DNA of 64,000 nucleotides from Candidatus Aminicenantota bacterium (lineage in GTDB: Bacteria > Acidobacteriota > Aminicenantia > UBA2199): the NCBI GenBank assembly GCA_026393835.1, contig JAPKZK010000146.1, forward strand, positions 18,835 to 82,834, given 5' to 3'. A model generated the notes under the pieces. The model was not told where the DNA came from. It did not search any database and saw only the letters and a list, made by a program, of their open reading frames with translations. Shown here in pieces: positions 25,998 through 34,094 of this stretch (within the stretch, counting starts at the first letter, position 1; the number at the start of each line of letters is the position of its first letter). The translations under genes were made by a program, and so were the position numbers.

Positions 25998-26094
25998 TTC
26001 CCGGCCTGTCCCGTAGTTATTCCCGATGGGACGTTCTGAACCTTCCCGGGAAAGCAATTAACGTCCAACGGGAAGAAATGAACCCCCACGTGAA
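25998..26094. repeat. Short array, TTCCCGGGAA cores at 21-23-bp spacing
   Basis: TTCCC occurs at 25998, 26020 and 26043. The last belongs to a full TTCCCGGGAA, and GGGAA or GTGAA half-cores recur 21 bp later at each step. It follows the previous array directly and keeps its period, but uses an unrelated core. Confidence 0.65.
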
Positions 26095-26131
26095 AGCCCA
26101 GGACACCCAATTGAATTTTTAAAAGGGTGTG

Positions 26132-26158
26132 TTGATTCCTCTTCATTTATGGTATAAT
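26132..26158 (+). promoter_or_regulatory. Promoter, predicted leaderless
   Basis: TTGATT (26132-26137), a 15-bp spacer and a consensus TATAAT (26153-26158), with exactly 6 nt before the ATG at 26165. Confidence 0.55.
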
Positions 26159-26164
26159 TGAAAT

Positions 26165-26337
26165 ATGGAACGAATTGTGCATATATCCCGGAGTTTTGAA
26201 GAAGCCGAAGAATGGGACATCCAACAAAATTTTGCGATGACCCCGGAAGAGAGATTGATGGCAGCAAGACAGCTATCACTAAGGGTTTTTGGCAAAGATC
26301 AACCCGATGTTAGGGAATATTATAACCAAAACGTATG
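26165..26337 (+). pseudogene. Small partner gene of the nucleotidyltransferase, apparently frameshifted
   Basis: From ATG 26165 the frame reads MERIVHISRSFEEAEEWDIQ, then FAMTPEERLMAARQLSL. This resembles the short proteins usually encoded just before this nucleotidyltransferase type. Near 26281 the expected continuation (RVFGKDQPDVREYY) is in the frame one base back. In that second frame the stop TGA (26335-26337) overlaps the ATG of the next gene. In the original frame translation runs to a TGA at 26350-26352 with unrelated residues. A one-base deletion, a sequencing error or recoding could explain it; no classical slippery heptamer is visible. Confidence 0.55.
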
Positions 26338-26850
26338 AAAGGATCATCTTTTTCGCCTGACGTCAAAGATTTTATAAAACTACTGGCGAAATACAATGTG
26401 CGTTATGTAATCGTAGGAGGGGAAGCGGTCATATACTATGGCTTTGTTCGCCTGACAGGTGATATCGATTTCTTCTATGAATCGTCGGGGGAAAACGCAA
26501 ACAGATTATTCTCCGCTCTATTGGAATTCTGGCAGGGTACTATTCCCGGGATAAAGAAAGTTGATGATTTAGTTGGCGAAGATGTTATCATTCAATTTGG
26601 AATAATCCCAAATAGAATCGACCTGATAACTTCAATCGACGGGGTAGAATTCAAGGAAGTATGGGAAGATCGATTAGAGGAAAAAATCTTAATCGGTAAT
26701 AAAGAGTATCCTATTTATTTTATCGGTCTAGATCAGTTGATTAAAAACAAGGAAAGTGCGAAAAGGGATAAGGATTTGATGGATGTGAAATACCTTTATG
26801 CCTTAAAAAAGAAAGCCCCACCGTCCCCGAATTCCAAGGGAGATTCATGA
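26335..26850 (+). CDS. Nucleotidyltransferase-fold protein (AbiEii/DUF6036-like)
   Basis: This 171-aa protein has the minimal nucleotidyltransferase pattern: YVIVGGEAVIYYGFVRLTGDIDFFYE, with the GG motif and the D-x-D acidic pair (about 41-43). A later acidic strand is RIDLITSIDG, then a helix with KRDKDLMDVKYL. Related proteins serve as toxins or unknown partners in two-gene toxin-antitoxin-like cassettes. It is preceded by a frameshifted partner frame overlapping at ATGA. Palindrome arrays flank the cassette on both sides (25651-26094 and 26922-27383). Confidence 0.8.
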   Translation: MKGSSFSPDVKDFIKLLAKYNVRYVIVGGEAVIYYGFVRLTGDIDFFYESSGENANRLFSALLEFWQGTIPGIKKVDDLVGEDVIIQFGIIPNRIDLITSIDGVEFKEVWEDRLEEKILIGNKEYPIYFIGLDQLIKNKESAKRDKDLMDVKYLYALKKKAPPSPNSKGDS

Positions 26851-26921
26851 ATCCGCCCCCGGTTTTTTCTTTCTCACTTTGAATGGGAAACGCCTTTTTT
26901 GGGCGGTGCATTGATGCCTCG

Positions 26922-27383
26922 AGCCCCTATACCAACCCCCTTGGATATTAATTGAATCCTGTAAGCGCCCGAATCACTCCTTTTTTCTATTATATCACCC
27001 CTCGAAGGTATGATATCAACCCTCCGGGGTTTCTTATTTAGCATCTAAAAGGATCGATCTCAAGCCTAACAGGGGTTAATTCGATTCCCAAAGGATCGGC
27101 ATCGATCCTTAAAGGATCGATACCATCCCTAAAATTTTTTTTGGTAACTTTTTTGAGAGGTGATACATGGACTCGAAGTGGTGAGATAACCGTAAGAAGG
27201 AGTGATACAATAACAAAAAGGCTTGATACAGGACCTTTAAAGGGGTGAGGCAGGCGCCCCGAAAAGGGGAATAATAGCAAAAAGAGTTGTTATCTGCCCC
27301 CCAAAGGATCGATATAAGCTCAATAGGGTATAAAATATAGGCAGGCAGGATTAATATATATGCCGGGAGGGGTGGCATAAGGA
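26922..27383. repeat. Degenerate palindromic array at 21-bp period, about 22 units
   Basis: Cut every 21 bp from 27048, the units read AAAGGATCGATCTC, ACAGGGGTTAATTC, AAAGGATCGGCATC, AAAGGATCGATACC and so on, with GGATCGAT or GTGATAC at the same offset to 27383. Leftward units (from about 26922) carry the inverse form, e.g. GGTATGATATCAACC and TATATCACCCCTC. Drift is no more than about 3 bp over 460 bp. Individual units are palindrome-like with TGATATCA or ATCGAT centres. The 190 bp from 27384 to the next gene show nothing else I can support. Confidence 0.8.
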
Positions 27384-27574
27384 TTCACCGGGCAAAAGCC
27401 GGACTATTCAAAAATGGACATACCCACTTGATATGAGAAAGAACCATTTTATTCTTCATCTTCATTCATACTTGTTTTTCCCAGCTTCGTCGCTTCTGCG
27501 CTTCCTCGCTTCCCGTTTTTCCGTGGTACGCATGTTTTGGTTATTGGGTATTGGTGAAGGGTAAGATGGCGACT

Positions 27575-28438
27575 TCAAGTTAAACTTGAGATTCTGACTT
27601 GATTTTTACGTTCTTCTCTATAAGCCTTGTCATATTCTCTGAATTTTTTTTCAATGCGTTTGCTATAGGACCGTATTTTTATACAAAATATTATTATTAG
27701 AGTGAGAAACAAGATGGCAAATACCTCTTGACTGAATAACCGAATCCTATCTCCCCATCCAATTTGTTCGAAAAAGGAGGGATGCGAAGTTTGAAATAGC
27801 GAGGGAAAAATAAACACATGAAAAATATCTGAAAAGATCAAAAACAGGATAGAATAAACAGGAAGAAATAAAAACACCTTGAAAACCTTTTTTATTATCG
27901 ACTCCGATCGAGACTTTCGCCGCACTTTTCCAATGCGTTTCCGCGATCTATCTTTCCGTTTAAAATTTAAAAACAGCATGTAAGACGCAACCCCATTATA
28001 AATCCACTCCTTGTATAATGAGTTCCATTGATTCAGCTTCCGGGCTTTTTCAAATAGTGAAAGAGTCACATAGTATTCGCGTTGAATACTCAGGAAAAAC
28101 CAGGTAGCAATAATCAAAAGGCCGATAGAACCAAAAATCGAGCAATCGCCTACCCATACCTTGACACCCAAAATCCCTAAAAAGGGAAGTGAAATATTCG
28201 TACTATCCACCCATTGTTCTATTGCTTTGGTATGGATTATTTTAGCCACATCATTTTGGGGCATTGCTTCTTTTAAAGCAAAGTTGGTATACCAGGAAAA
28301 ATAGGCATTCCATGTTATCAGGATAATCGCAAACGAGACTATGGTCGATACGAAGAAGGCAATTCGAGTGATTCTTTGAGCATCTTTTGTGGCCTCCATA
28401 TTGAATTGCAAAGCATTTTCTTCAATTTTATTGTCCAA
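27575..28438 (-). CDS. Multi-pass membrane protein of the kinase-FHA cassette
   Basis: This 287-aa protein has predicted transmembrane segments at about 24-45, 95-117, 190-213 and 240-260 and a very basic loop (RKDRSRKRIGKVRRKSRS) around 160-180. I do not recognise the family. The start is TTG, decided by a strong AGAGGTGAT ribosome-binding site about 6 nt upstream. It is the last gene of a three-gene minus-strand run with an FHA-like protein and a Ser/Thr kinase and might be a substrate or transporter-like output. Confidence 0.65.
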   Translation of the reverse strand: MDNKIEENALQFNMEATKDAQRITRIAFFVSTIVSFAIILITWNAYFSWYTNFALKEAMPQNDVAKIIHTKAIEQWVDSTNISLPFLGILGVKVWVGDCSIFGSIGLLIIATWFFLSIQREYYVTLSLFEKARKLNQWNSLYKEWIYNGVASYMLFLNFKRKDRSRKRIGKVRRKSRSESIIKKVFKVFLFLPVYSILFLIFSDIFHVFIFPSLFQTSHPSFFEQIGWGDRIRLFSQEVFAILFLTLIIIFCIKIRSYSKRIEKKFREYDKAYREERKNQVRISSLT

Positions 28439-28636
28439 ATATCACCTCTTTCACTTACTTATCTCAAGGCTTTTAATAATTTTAAATCCTGGAAATCGAT
28501 TCGCATTCCCCCGCTCTCCTGTTTGAGGAAAAAATTCATTTTTTCCATTACCTCAACGATATCCGGGTGGTAGACCGGGGCTTTTTCCAGCATTCGATAT
28601 TTAAATTGTGGATCATCCGTTCAATTTGATAAAAAC

Positions 28637-29596
28637 TTATTTTTCATATAAGTTAATAACAATTTCGCCCATCTCGATGACAAAACCATAATCAAGAGTA
28701 GCGTGCTCATCTATTGCCAGAGGCTTACCGTTAACTTTCGTGGGATTTGTGGTGGAATAATTGATAAGCATGTATTTCCCATTGATCCATATCAATTTGG
28801 CCTGTTTTTCAGAAACAGTCAGGGATTTCAATTGAATATAGTCATTATCGGCACATGGCTTTCTGCCAAAGATAAATCCCGTTTCCTTTTGGCTTATATC
28901 GATAAAAAGCCTGATATTGTTGCAAACATCGCCGCCCCTTATAAACTCAAAGCGACCGGGAAGTATTTCCAATGTATGCTCAGAATTAATAGTCATCCTT
29001 AATATCGTATTTTCAATAACATCCGGGGAAGATTCTATGGGGGCAGTACCTTGACCGGGATCGGAATAGCCTTCGCTGTCAGCAGAAAGAGCCATAGACG
29101 TTTGCCATTTAGAGTTCCTGTTGAAAATTAAAAAAATGGAGAGAACTGCAATAATAACCAATAAAAACGCAGCTATTCCAAAAAGGAGATTTATCAATCC
29201 CCCTGATTTTGTTCCTGGAGACGCATTAGGGGTCTCTATAGTAGGGGCAGCAATTTGGCCAATCGGTTTCCTCTCATTTTCAAAAATATTAACCTCCTTC
29301 TTATCACCCTCGGCATCTACGATAGAGACCATGCCCGTAATTTCGTAACGTTGATCGACTTCCGGTAAATTTCCAATCGTAAAAATTTTTATAGTATCAC
29401 CATAGAAATCCTGGAAAATATAACACTTTGAGTTTTTCGTTTTTTCCAGGCTGTATTTGATTACTTTTCCTTCCAACCGAACAGTATCTCTCAAAAAAAC
29501 ATATGGAGTTTCCAGGATTTGCTGAATTCTCACGGTATCCATAGCATATAGAGCGACTACCGCCAACAGCACCAACAAAAAAATTACTCTCTTCAT
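28637..29596 (-). CDS. Membrane protein with OB-like and FHA-like domains
   Basis: This 319-aa protein starts with a signal-anchor segment, then an OB-fold-like region (about 25-105: FLRDTVRLEGKVIKY ... YEITGMVSIVD). A transmembrane helix follows near 135-160. The C-terminal third has FHA-like strands ending in YSTTNPTKVNG and EMGEIVINLYE, the usual N-x-T-x-V-N-G landmark. FHA domains bind phosphothreonine, which fits the upstream kinase gene. AAGGAGG is 5 nt from ATG 29596, preferred to ATG 29599 and to the longer open frame. Confidence 0.75.
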   Translation of the reverse strand: MKRVIFLLVLLAVVALYAMDTVRIQQILETPYVFLRDTVRLEGKVIKYSLEKTKNSKCYIFQDFYGDTIKIFTIGNLPEVDQRYEITGMVSIVDAEGDKKEVNIFENERKPIGQIAAPTIETPNASPGTKSGGLINLLFGIAAFLLVIIAVLSIFLIFNRNSKWQTSMALSADSEGYSDPGQGTAPIESSPDVIENTILRMTINSEHTLEILPGRFEFIRGGDVCNNIRLFIDISQKETGFIFGRKPCADNDYIQLKSLTVSEKQAKLIWINGKYMLINYSTTNPTKVNGKPLAIDEHATLDYGFVIEMGEIVINLYEK

Positions 29597-29710
29597 CATA
29601 ACCTCCTTTACATGCTTATATCTCAAAAATCATTATAGTTGAAACGATTAAAAATTGCAATACAAAAAATGATGGCTAACCTTACAAAGATACTGCATTT
29701 CATGCAATTA

Positions 29711-30772
29711 TTAAACTTCATTTGCAACGGTTTCCTGCCTGGAATTCTTCCCAACAGCAGATATATCAGTTTGCTGTCGAACGTTTTTTGAAATCGGTGA
29801 ATTTGCATTTCCATCGATAGTGCCTAGAAATTTGAGTTTAACGAAATACAGTAGGACAAGCAAGGACAATAGCAGAATAATAAGCGCTATTACTTGCCAT
29901 ATTTGCTTTATTTTAATATTTCTTTCCCAGGAAACCGGAAAACTTTCTACCGTAATCTCCACGTCATCGCCGTAGATTAATTGCTTGAGTTGTTTTACGG
30001 CTTCATTTAAATCGTGTAACCGCTCCTTTTTATTTTTCGCCATCATCCATTCTATAAGCGGCTGAAATTTTCTTAATTCTCTTGGTAAAGGAGGGATAGG
30101 GGAATTTATATGCACATCCAATATTTTTCTGTAATCTTTAGACATATAGGGAACTTCCCCGGAAAGCATCGCATATAAAACCACCCCCAGGCTGTAGATA
30201 TCGCTCAAATAATCACCCCTTTCTCCTTTGCACTGTTCCGGGCTCATATAGGCGGGAGTCCCCAGAATCATCCCGGCCTCCGCCAAAGTCGTACCGGCAT
30301 CCATATCCTTTGCCAGCCCAAAATCGGCGATAACGGGGGTGCCGTCTTTCCTAAAAAGAATATTCCCCGGTTTAATATCCCTGTGCACAACCTTCTTAGA
30401 ATGTGCGAACTTTAAGGCCCGTGCCACGGGTTTAAAAATTCGTAGAACCTCTTTGACCGGCAAGCGCCCATGGCTATTCAACTTATCCCGCAAGCTTTCC
30501 TCCAGATACTCCATTACAATATAATGGAAATTACCGGACTTCCCCACATCATGAATCGTAACAATATTGGGGTGGTATAATTTTGACACAATCCTGGCCT
30601 CTTTTATAAAACGCCGAACATAAACGGAATTATCTTCAAACCCCGGTTTAAAAACTTTTATGGCCACTTCGCGGTCCAGGTTGCTCTGTATTGCGTAATA
30701 TATGTTTGCAGTCGCCCCTTCACCGATTTTTTTTTGAATTTTATAACCTGGAATTTTTGGGAATTCTCCCAT
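29711..30772 (-). CDS. Membrane Ser/Thr protein kinase
   Basis: This 353-aa PknB-type kinase has a glycine loop (IGEGATANIYYA, about 16-27), VAIKVF lysine, HRDIKPGN catalytic loop, DFGLA, and GTPAYMSPEQC in the activation segment. One transmembrane helix lies near 290-310 and the outer tail is short. It is clearly related to the kinase at 4077-6263 but lacks the DUF1566 module. The ribosome-binding site is AGAGGA. The FHA-like gene begins 114 nt after its stop on the same strand, suggesting a phospho-signalling cassette. Confidence 0.92.
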   Translation of the reverse strand: MGEFPKIPGYKIQKKIGEGATANIYYAIQSNLDREVAIKVFKPGFEDNSVYVRRFIKEARIVSKLYHPNIVTIHDVGKSGNFHYIVMEYLEESLRDKLNSHGRLPVKEVLRIFKPVARALKFAHSKKVVHRDIKPGNILFRKDGTPVIADFGLAKDMDAGTTLAEAGMILGTPAYMSPEQCKGERGDYLSDIYSLGVVLYAMLSGEVPYMSKDYRKILDVHINSPIPPLPRELRKFQPLIEWMMAKNKKERLHDLNEAVKQLKQLIYGDDVEITVESFPVSWERNIKIKQIWQVIALIILLLSLLVLLYFVKLKFLGTIDGNANSPISKNVRQQTDISAVGKNSRQETVANEV

Positions 30773-31256
30773 GGTAAGTCCTCTTACTTATTATTCGATA
30801 GGCTTCCGCCCCCTAAAATTCATCATTTACATTTACTCCGCATTTGCCATTCAACCATATATACGTGGATACATCTTTATTTTGAACCTTTGGATTTCGG
30901 ATATATTTCTGGTTTCGGATTTCAGATTTTCAACCTTCGCGGCTATCTGATCTTTTCAGATTTTTTCTTACCTTCTTACATTCTAAATTTCGTCTTCATT
31001 GTCCTTTAGTGTCCGTTTTTGTTTGTGGCTGGTTTTCAGGTCATGGGTTAGGGGCAGGAAAAAGTCCGAAAGACAACTTTGTGCTACCCTATTCCAATTG
31101 AGATGCCGAAATCATATGATCTAAGAAATTCTCTAGATTTTAAGCAAATGCTTTCAAAATGCTATTTGAAAGTTTGAGGACGTTACCCCTTCCATCTCTA
31201 AGGGTGTACTTCTCTATCTGCATTAAAAAATTGTAAAAGAAATGATGATTTAGATC
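30773..31256. other. Intergenic stretch without a supported gene
   Basis: AT-rich. It contains degenerate 'ATTTCGGATTTC'-type words (30890-30935) and a weak copy of the 'GTCCGTTTTTG' repeat (31010-31025), also seen as short degenerate intergenic words elsewhere in the window. No open frame has a ribosome-binding site or recognisable product. Confidence 0.5.
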
Positions 31257-31529
31257 TCAATTTAAAAGATCAACACGCACTTTTTTCCCGAAAAAACGAA
31301 CGTTTGACAGATAAGTTTGAAATTCCTCGCCTTCAAATGCATTGAAAAATTTAAAAAACTTATCGTCATCAATCAATTCTTGCCCAGGGAGCGTTTCATA
31401 CATCCCCAAAGGCCCGTCGTCTACTCTGAATTGTGAGTTTGTGGATTCTACTTCCTGTAAAGATTCATGGCTAATCAGAAAAGTAATGAAATCATCATTG
31501 TGAAGCTCATTTTCCTCGTGATATCCCAC
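31257..31529 (-). CDS. Small acidic protein at the end of the HEXXH/MBL operon
   Basis: This 90-aa protein starts with GTG behind a strong GGGAGG at 6-nt spacing, 60 nt after the MBL gene stop. It is acidic in the first two thirds with a basic terminal stretch (GKKVRVDLLN). I do not recognise it. Position and strength of the ribosome-binding site argue that it is a true third or fourth member of the operon, for instance an inhibitor or adaptor, but nothing in the sequence shows a function. Confidence 0.7.
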   Translation of the reverse strand: MGYHEENELHNDDFITFLISHESLQEVESTNSQFRVDDGPLGMYETLPGQELIDDDKFFKFFNAFEGEEFQTYLSNVRFFGKKVRVDLLN

Positions 31530-31589
31530 TTTTGCCTCCCAAATTTTCTAAAATATTATATTATATTAAAAATCATGATTTTGCGAATT

Positions 31590-34094
31590 TTAAAAATTAA
31601 AAATCTCCGTTTTAATGCTTTCACAGTTTTTGCAGACCATTTGTATATTTTCTCTTCTGTCAAATATCCCTCGCCTTCGTTGATTGATATTCTCATTTAA
31701 CTTGACAAAACCCCCATTATTTTTATTGCAAACAGAAGAACAATAAACATGTAATTCATTCTTCTCATCCCATTGTACACGAATTCCCGTTTCTCCAGCT
31801 AAAATTTTTTTGATTGTTCCATTACTTTTTAATATATCTTTCCCCAATGCCTCTGTAATAAATAATCTACAATCGGCTTCCGCTTGACCCTCAAAAAAAT
31901 CACTAACAACCGCAAGTTTACATTCCTTCAATTGCATCAATGTGCTGAGTATACCGGAATAACCAAGTTGGTTAGCTTTAACATATTGTGGCAATACCTG
32001 CGGTCTCGAACTATCCGTTGCGGCAATATCCTTCAATCGCACAGAGCTTGAATTTAAAATTACCAAGTCTGGTTCTAAACCGGAGAATAAATCTTTTTCG
32101 TATTCCGCATCTCCCGTAAAAAGAATTTTAGTTATCGGCTCACCATTTCGCATTGGCATTATCAACAATCCATAGCTCCAAAACCGCTTCCCAAAATCAT
32201 TCTCCTTTTTTTCTGAAGATATCCTTTTAAATCCCAAATATCTGTCTAGCCGTCGATATTCTTCCAAAACTTCTTCTGGATATTTATTTTTTGAGGTAAA
32301 TCTTGAATCCCTATATATCTCGTGAGTAACCTCAATAGGTTGGATAACAAATCCATTCTTCATCCCCCAATCTGTATTGGGTAAGTAATAGCCTTTTTTG
32401 CTGTTTATAACTCCGGAAGGCCCTCCAAATACATTAATGCAGAAATCTTCCCGCAACTTTTCAGGGTACATCCATTGGTCATCCTCATCAGGCAACAAAT
32501 AATAAAACCGCTTATATCCCGCATATTGGTTATACTCCCGTATTCCAAGTATAATACGTTGCAGGTCGGCAAAATGATCATAATGAGTATGAGTACACAC
32601 CACACCATTAATATCAGAAATATCAAAATCGGTATGTCTAACAAGATTTTTGAGGAAATCAGGACCAGGATCAATCGCTAATCCGAAGCCGTTGTGAAAT
32701 ATAAAATGTCCCCCACCAAAACTAGAATAAAAATTTTTATTATTCTCAAAAATACTTGCTGTAGAGCCCCATTTTCTTAATAGGCAAAGCTCAGTCGGGA
32801 TACGTTTCCCCTTATCTAATTTCAATGTGGGTGTTTTAAAAAAATCAGCAGTTCCGGTAGAATATTTATTTCCAAGGGAGGTTGCAAGAACCTTCAACCT
32901 TTCCTTATTAAATCGCTTTCTACAAAACTCCCAAAAAGATTCAGCTTCAAAGCGCTTCATAATATCTATTCTTAATGATTCTACTTCCTTTGAACAGTTA
33001 TATTCTTCCTTGAGACGATTCAACTCAGTTTTTACATCAGTCACCAATTTAATAATAGCCTCAATTGAAGTATCCTCAGCACCATTTGGTTTAGTTTTCA
33101 ATAGTTCTGACAATTTTCCTGTTTTTTTATAAAAATCAGCAAGGATTGTATCAGGTTTAATAAATATAGCAGTTGAAAAAAAATCGCTCACATCTGCGTA
33201 GCGATACTTAATGTATTTTATCTGGCAGAAAATATTCTCCTTTAGTTCTTTGCCATCATAATATAGATTTGTTCCCTTTATAGCATTAAGGGATGTCATT
33301 GCAACCGTTATATAATACTCAAACGATAAATAAAGTAAGCGAATATAACTCTCGTATGTTCTAGTAATCAAATTTTTAATATCATCAAGCGCGTTGCATT
33401 TTTTCATCTCAAGGGAATTAAAGAAACCTGGAGTGTACAAATCAGCCAGGATAACACTATAAACTGCTAACAATTGACGTTTAAGAAGCCACCTACCAAA
33501 AGTTATGGTTGTTTTATTCGACGATATGTTCCTTTCATTAATTGATAATTTATTAGAATAAATATTTAAATCACAAAACAAGGAATAACATTCTTTACTT
33601 GTCGTACTATCTAAAAATCGGTTTAAAACTTTTACCCAACTTGAATTTATATGGTTCGAGAAATTTCTATCCATCTTCGAATCAAGTTGCAATTCTAATA
33701 TTTTGTCTTCAAAACCTAACTGTGCCAGGAAGGTAACCATTAAATCTATTTCTGTTGTAAGTTTAAAATCATTATCAGTTTTTTTAGTACTATCATATTT
33801 AAGTAAGTAATTTGAAATTAATTTTTCAGGGGATTTATTACAAAATCCCGTCAAAAAGATTTTTTCGGCTTCTTCGAAACGTGAGGTTTGCCACAGATAA
33901 TAAAAGGAACTATTCAAGGGAGCATAATATGGAGATGTAGTCATATCTCCTATTCTGTATTTATTTTTCATTTCTAAAAGATTGAGACATTCCTTTGCTA
34001 TATAGTATTGTAACCTTGTTGTGCCCATAGTTTCTTTTAGAAACATGCCAATATCTTCAAAAAAATCTCTAATCAATTCGGTATTTGGGTTCAT
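31590..34094 (-). CDS. Large protein with C-terminal metallo-beta-lactamase fold and zinc-ribbon tail
   Basis: This 834-aa protein has a novel helical N-terminus of about 440 residues. A metallo-beta-lactamase fold begins near 455 (FGGGHFIFHNGFGLAIDPGP), with the zinc motif H502-x-H504-x-D506-H507 (HTHYDH). A candidate third ligand is His591 (VTHEI), and Asp662 lies in TGDAE. At the end, C785-x3-C789 and C821-x2-C824 form a possible zinc ribbon, with RRRGIFDRRE between the pairs. MBL folds hydrolyse nucleic acids, nucleotides, lactones or thioesters; the substrate here is unknown. The start ATG (34094) overlaps the upstream stop as TGATG; TTG 34097 is an alternative. AT-rich. Confidence 0.85.
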   Translation of the reverse strand: MNPNTELIRDFFEDIGMFLKETMGTTRLQYYIAKECLNLLEMKNKYRIGDMTTSPYYAPLNSSFYYLWQTSRFEEAEKIFLTGFCNKSPEKLISNYLLKYDSTKKTDNDFKLTTEIDLMVTFLAQLGFEDKILELQLDSKMDRNFSNHINSSWVKVLNRFLDSTTSKECYSLFCDLNIYSNKLSINERNISSNKTTITFGRWLLKRQLLAVYSVILADLYTPGFFNSLEMKKCNALDDIKNLITRTYESYIRLLYLSFEYYITVAMTSLNAIKGTNLYYDGKELKENIFCQIKYIKYRYADVSDFFSTAIFIKPDTILADFYKKTGKLSELLKTKPNGAEDTSIEAIIKLVTDVKTELNRLKEEYNCSKEVESLRIDIMKRFEAESFWEFCRKRFNKERLKVLATSLGNKYSTGTADFFKTPTLKLDKGKRIPTELCLLRKWGSTASIFENNKNFYSSFGGGHFIFHNGFGLAIDPGPDFLKNLVRHTDFDISDINGVVCTHTHYDHFADLQRIILGIREYNQYAGYKRFYYLLPDEDDQWMYPEKLREDFCINVFGGPSGVINSKKGYYLPNTDWGMKNGFVIQPIEVTHEIYRDSRFTSKNKYPEEVLEEYRRLDRYLGFKRISSEKKENDFGKRFWSYGLLIMPMRNGEPITKILFTGDAEYEKDLFSGLEPDLVILNSSSVRLKDIAATDSSRPQVLPQYVKANQLGYSGILSTLMQLKECKLAVVSDFFEGQAEADCRLFITEALGKDILKSNGTIKKILAGETGIRVQWDEKNELHVYCSSVCNKNNGGFVKLNENINQRRRGIFDRRENIQMVCKNCESIKTEIFNF

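Noticed and set aside
25910..26146. Minus-strand 78-aa frame with SRDDHLI-type heptads
   Set aside because: It is a by-product of the 21-bp palindromic array, with no ribosome-binding site.
26270..26300. Programmed -1 frameshift site
   Set aside because: GGGTTTTTGG looks slippery, but in the starting frame it does not fit the X-XXY-YYZ rule, so a deletion or sequencing error is more likely.
30773..31009. 91-aa plus-strand frame upstream of the kinase
   Set aside because: Made of low-complexity 'ATTTCGGATTTC' repeats, without a ribosome-binding site.
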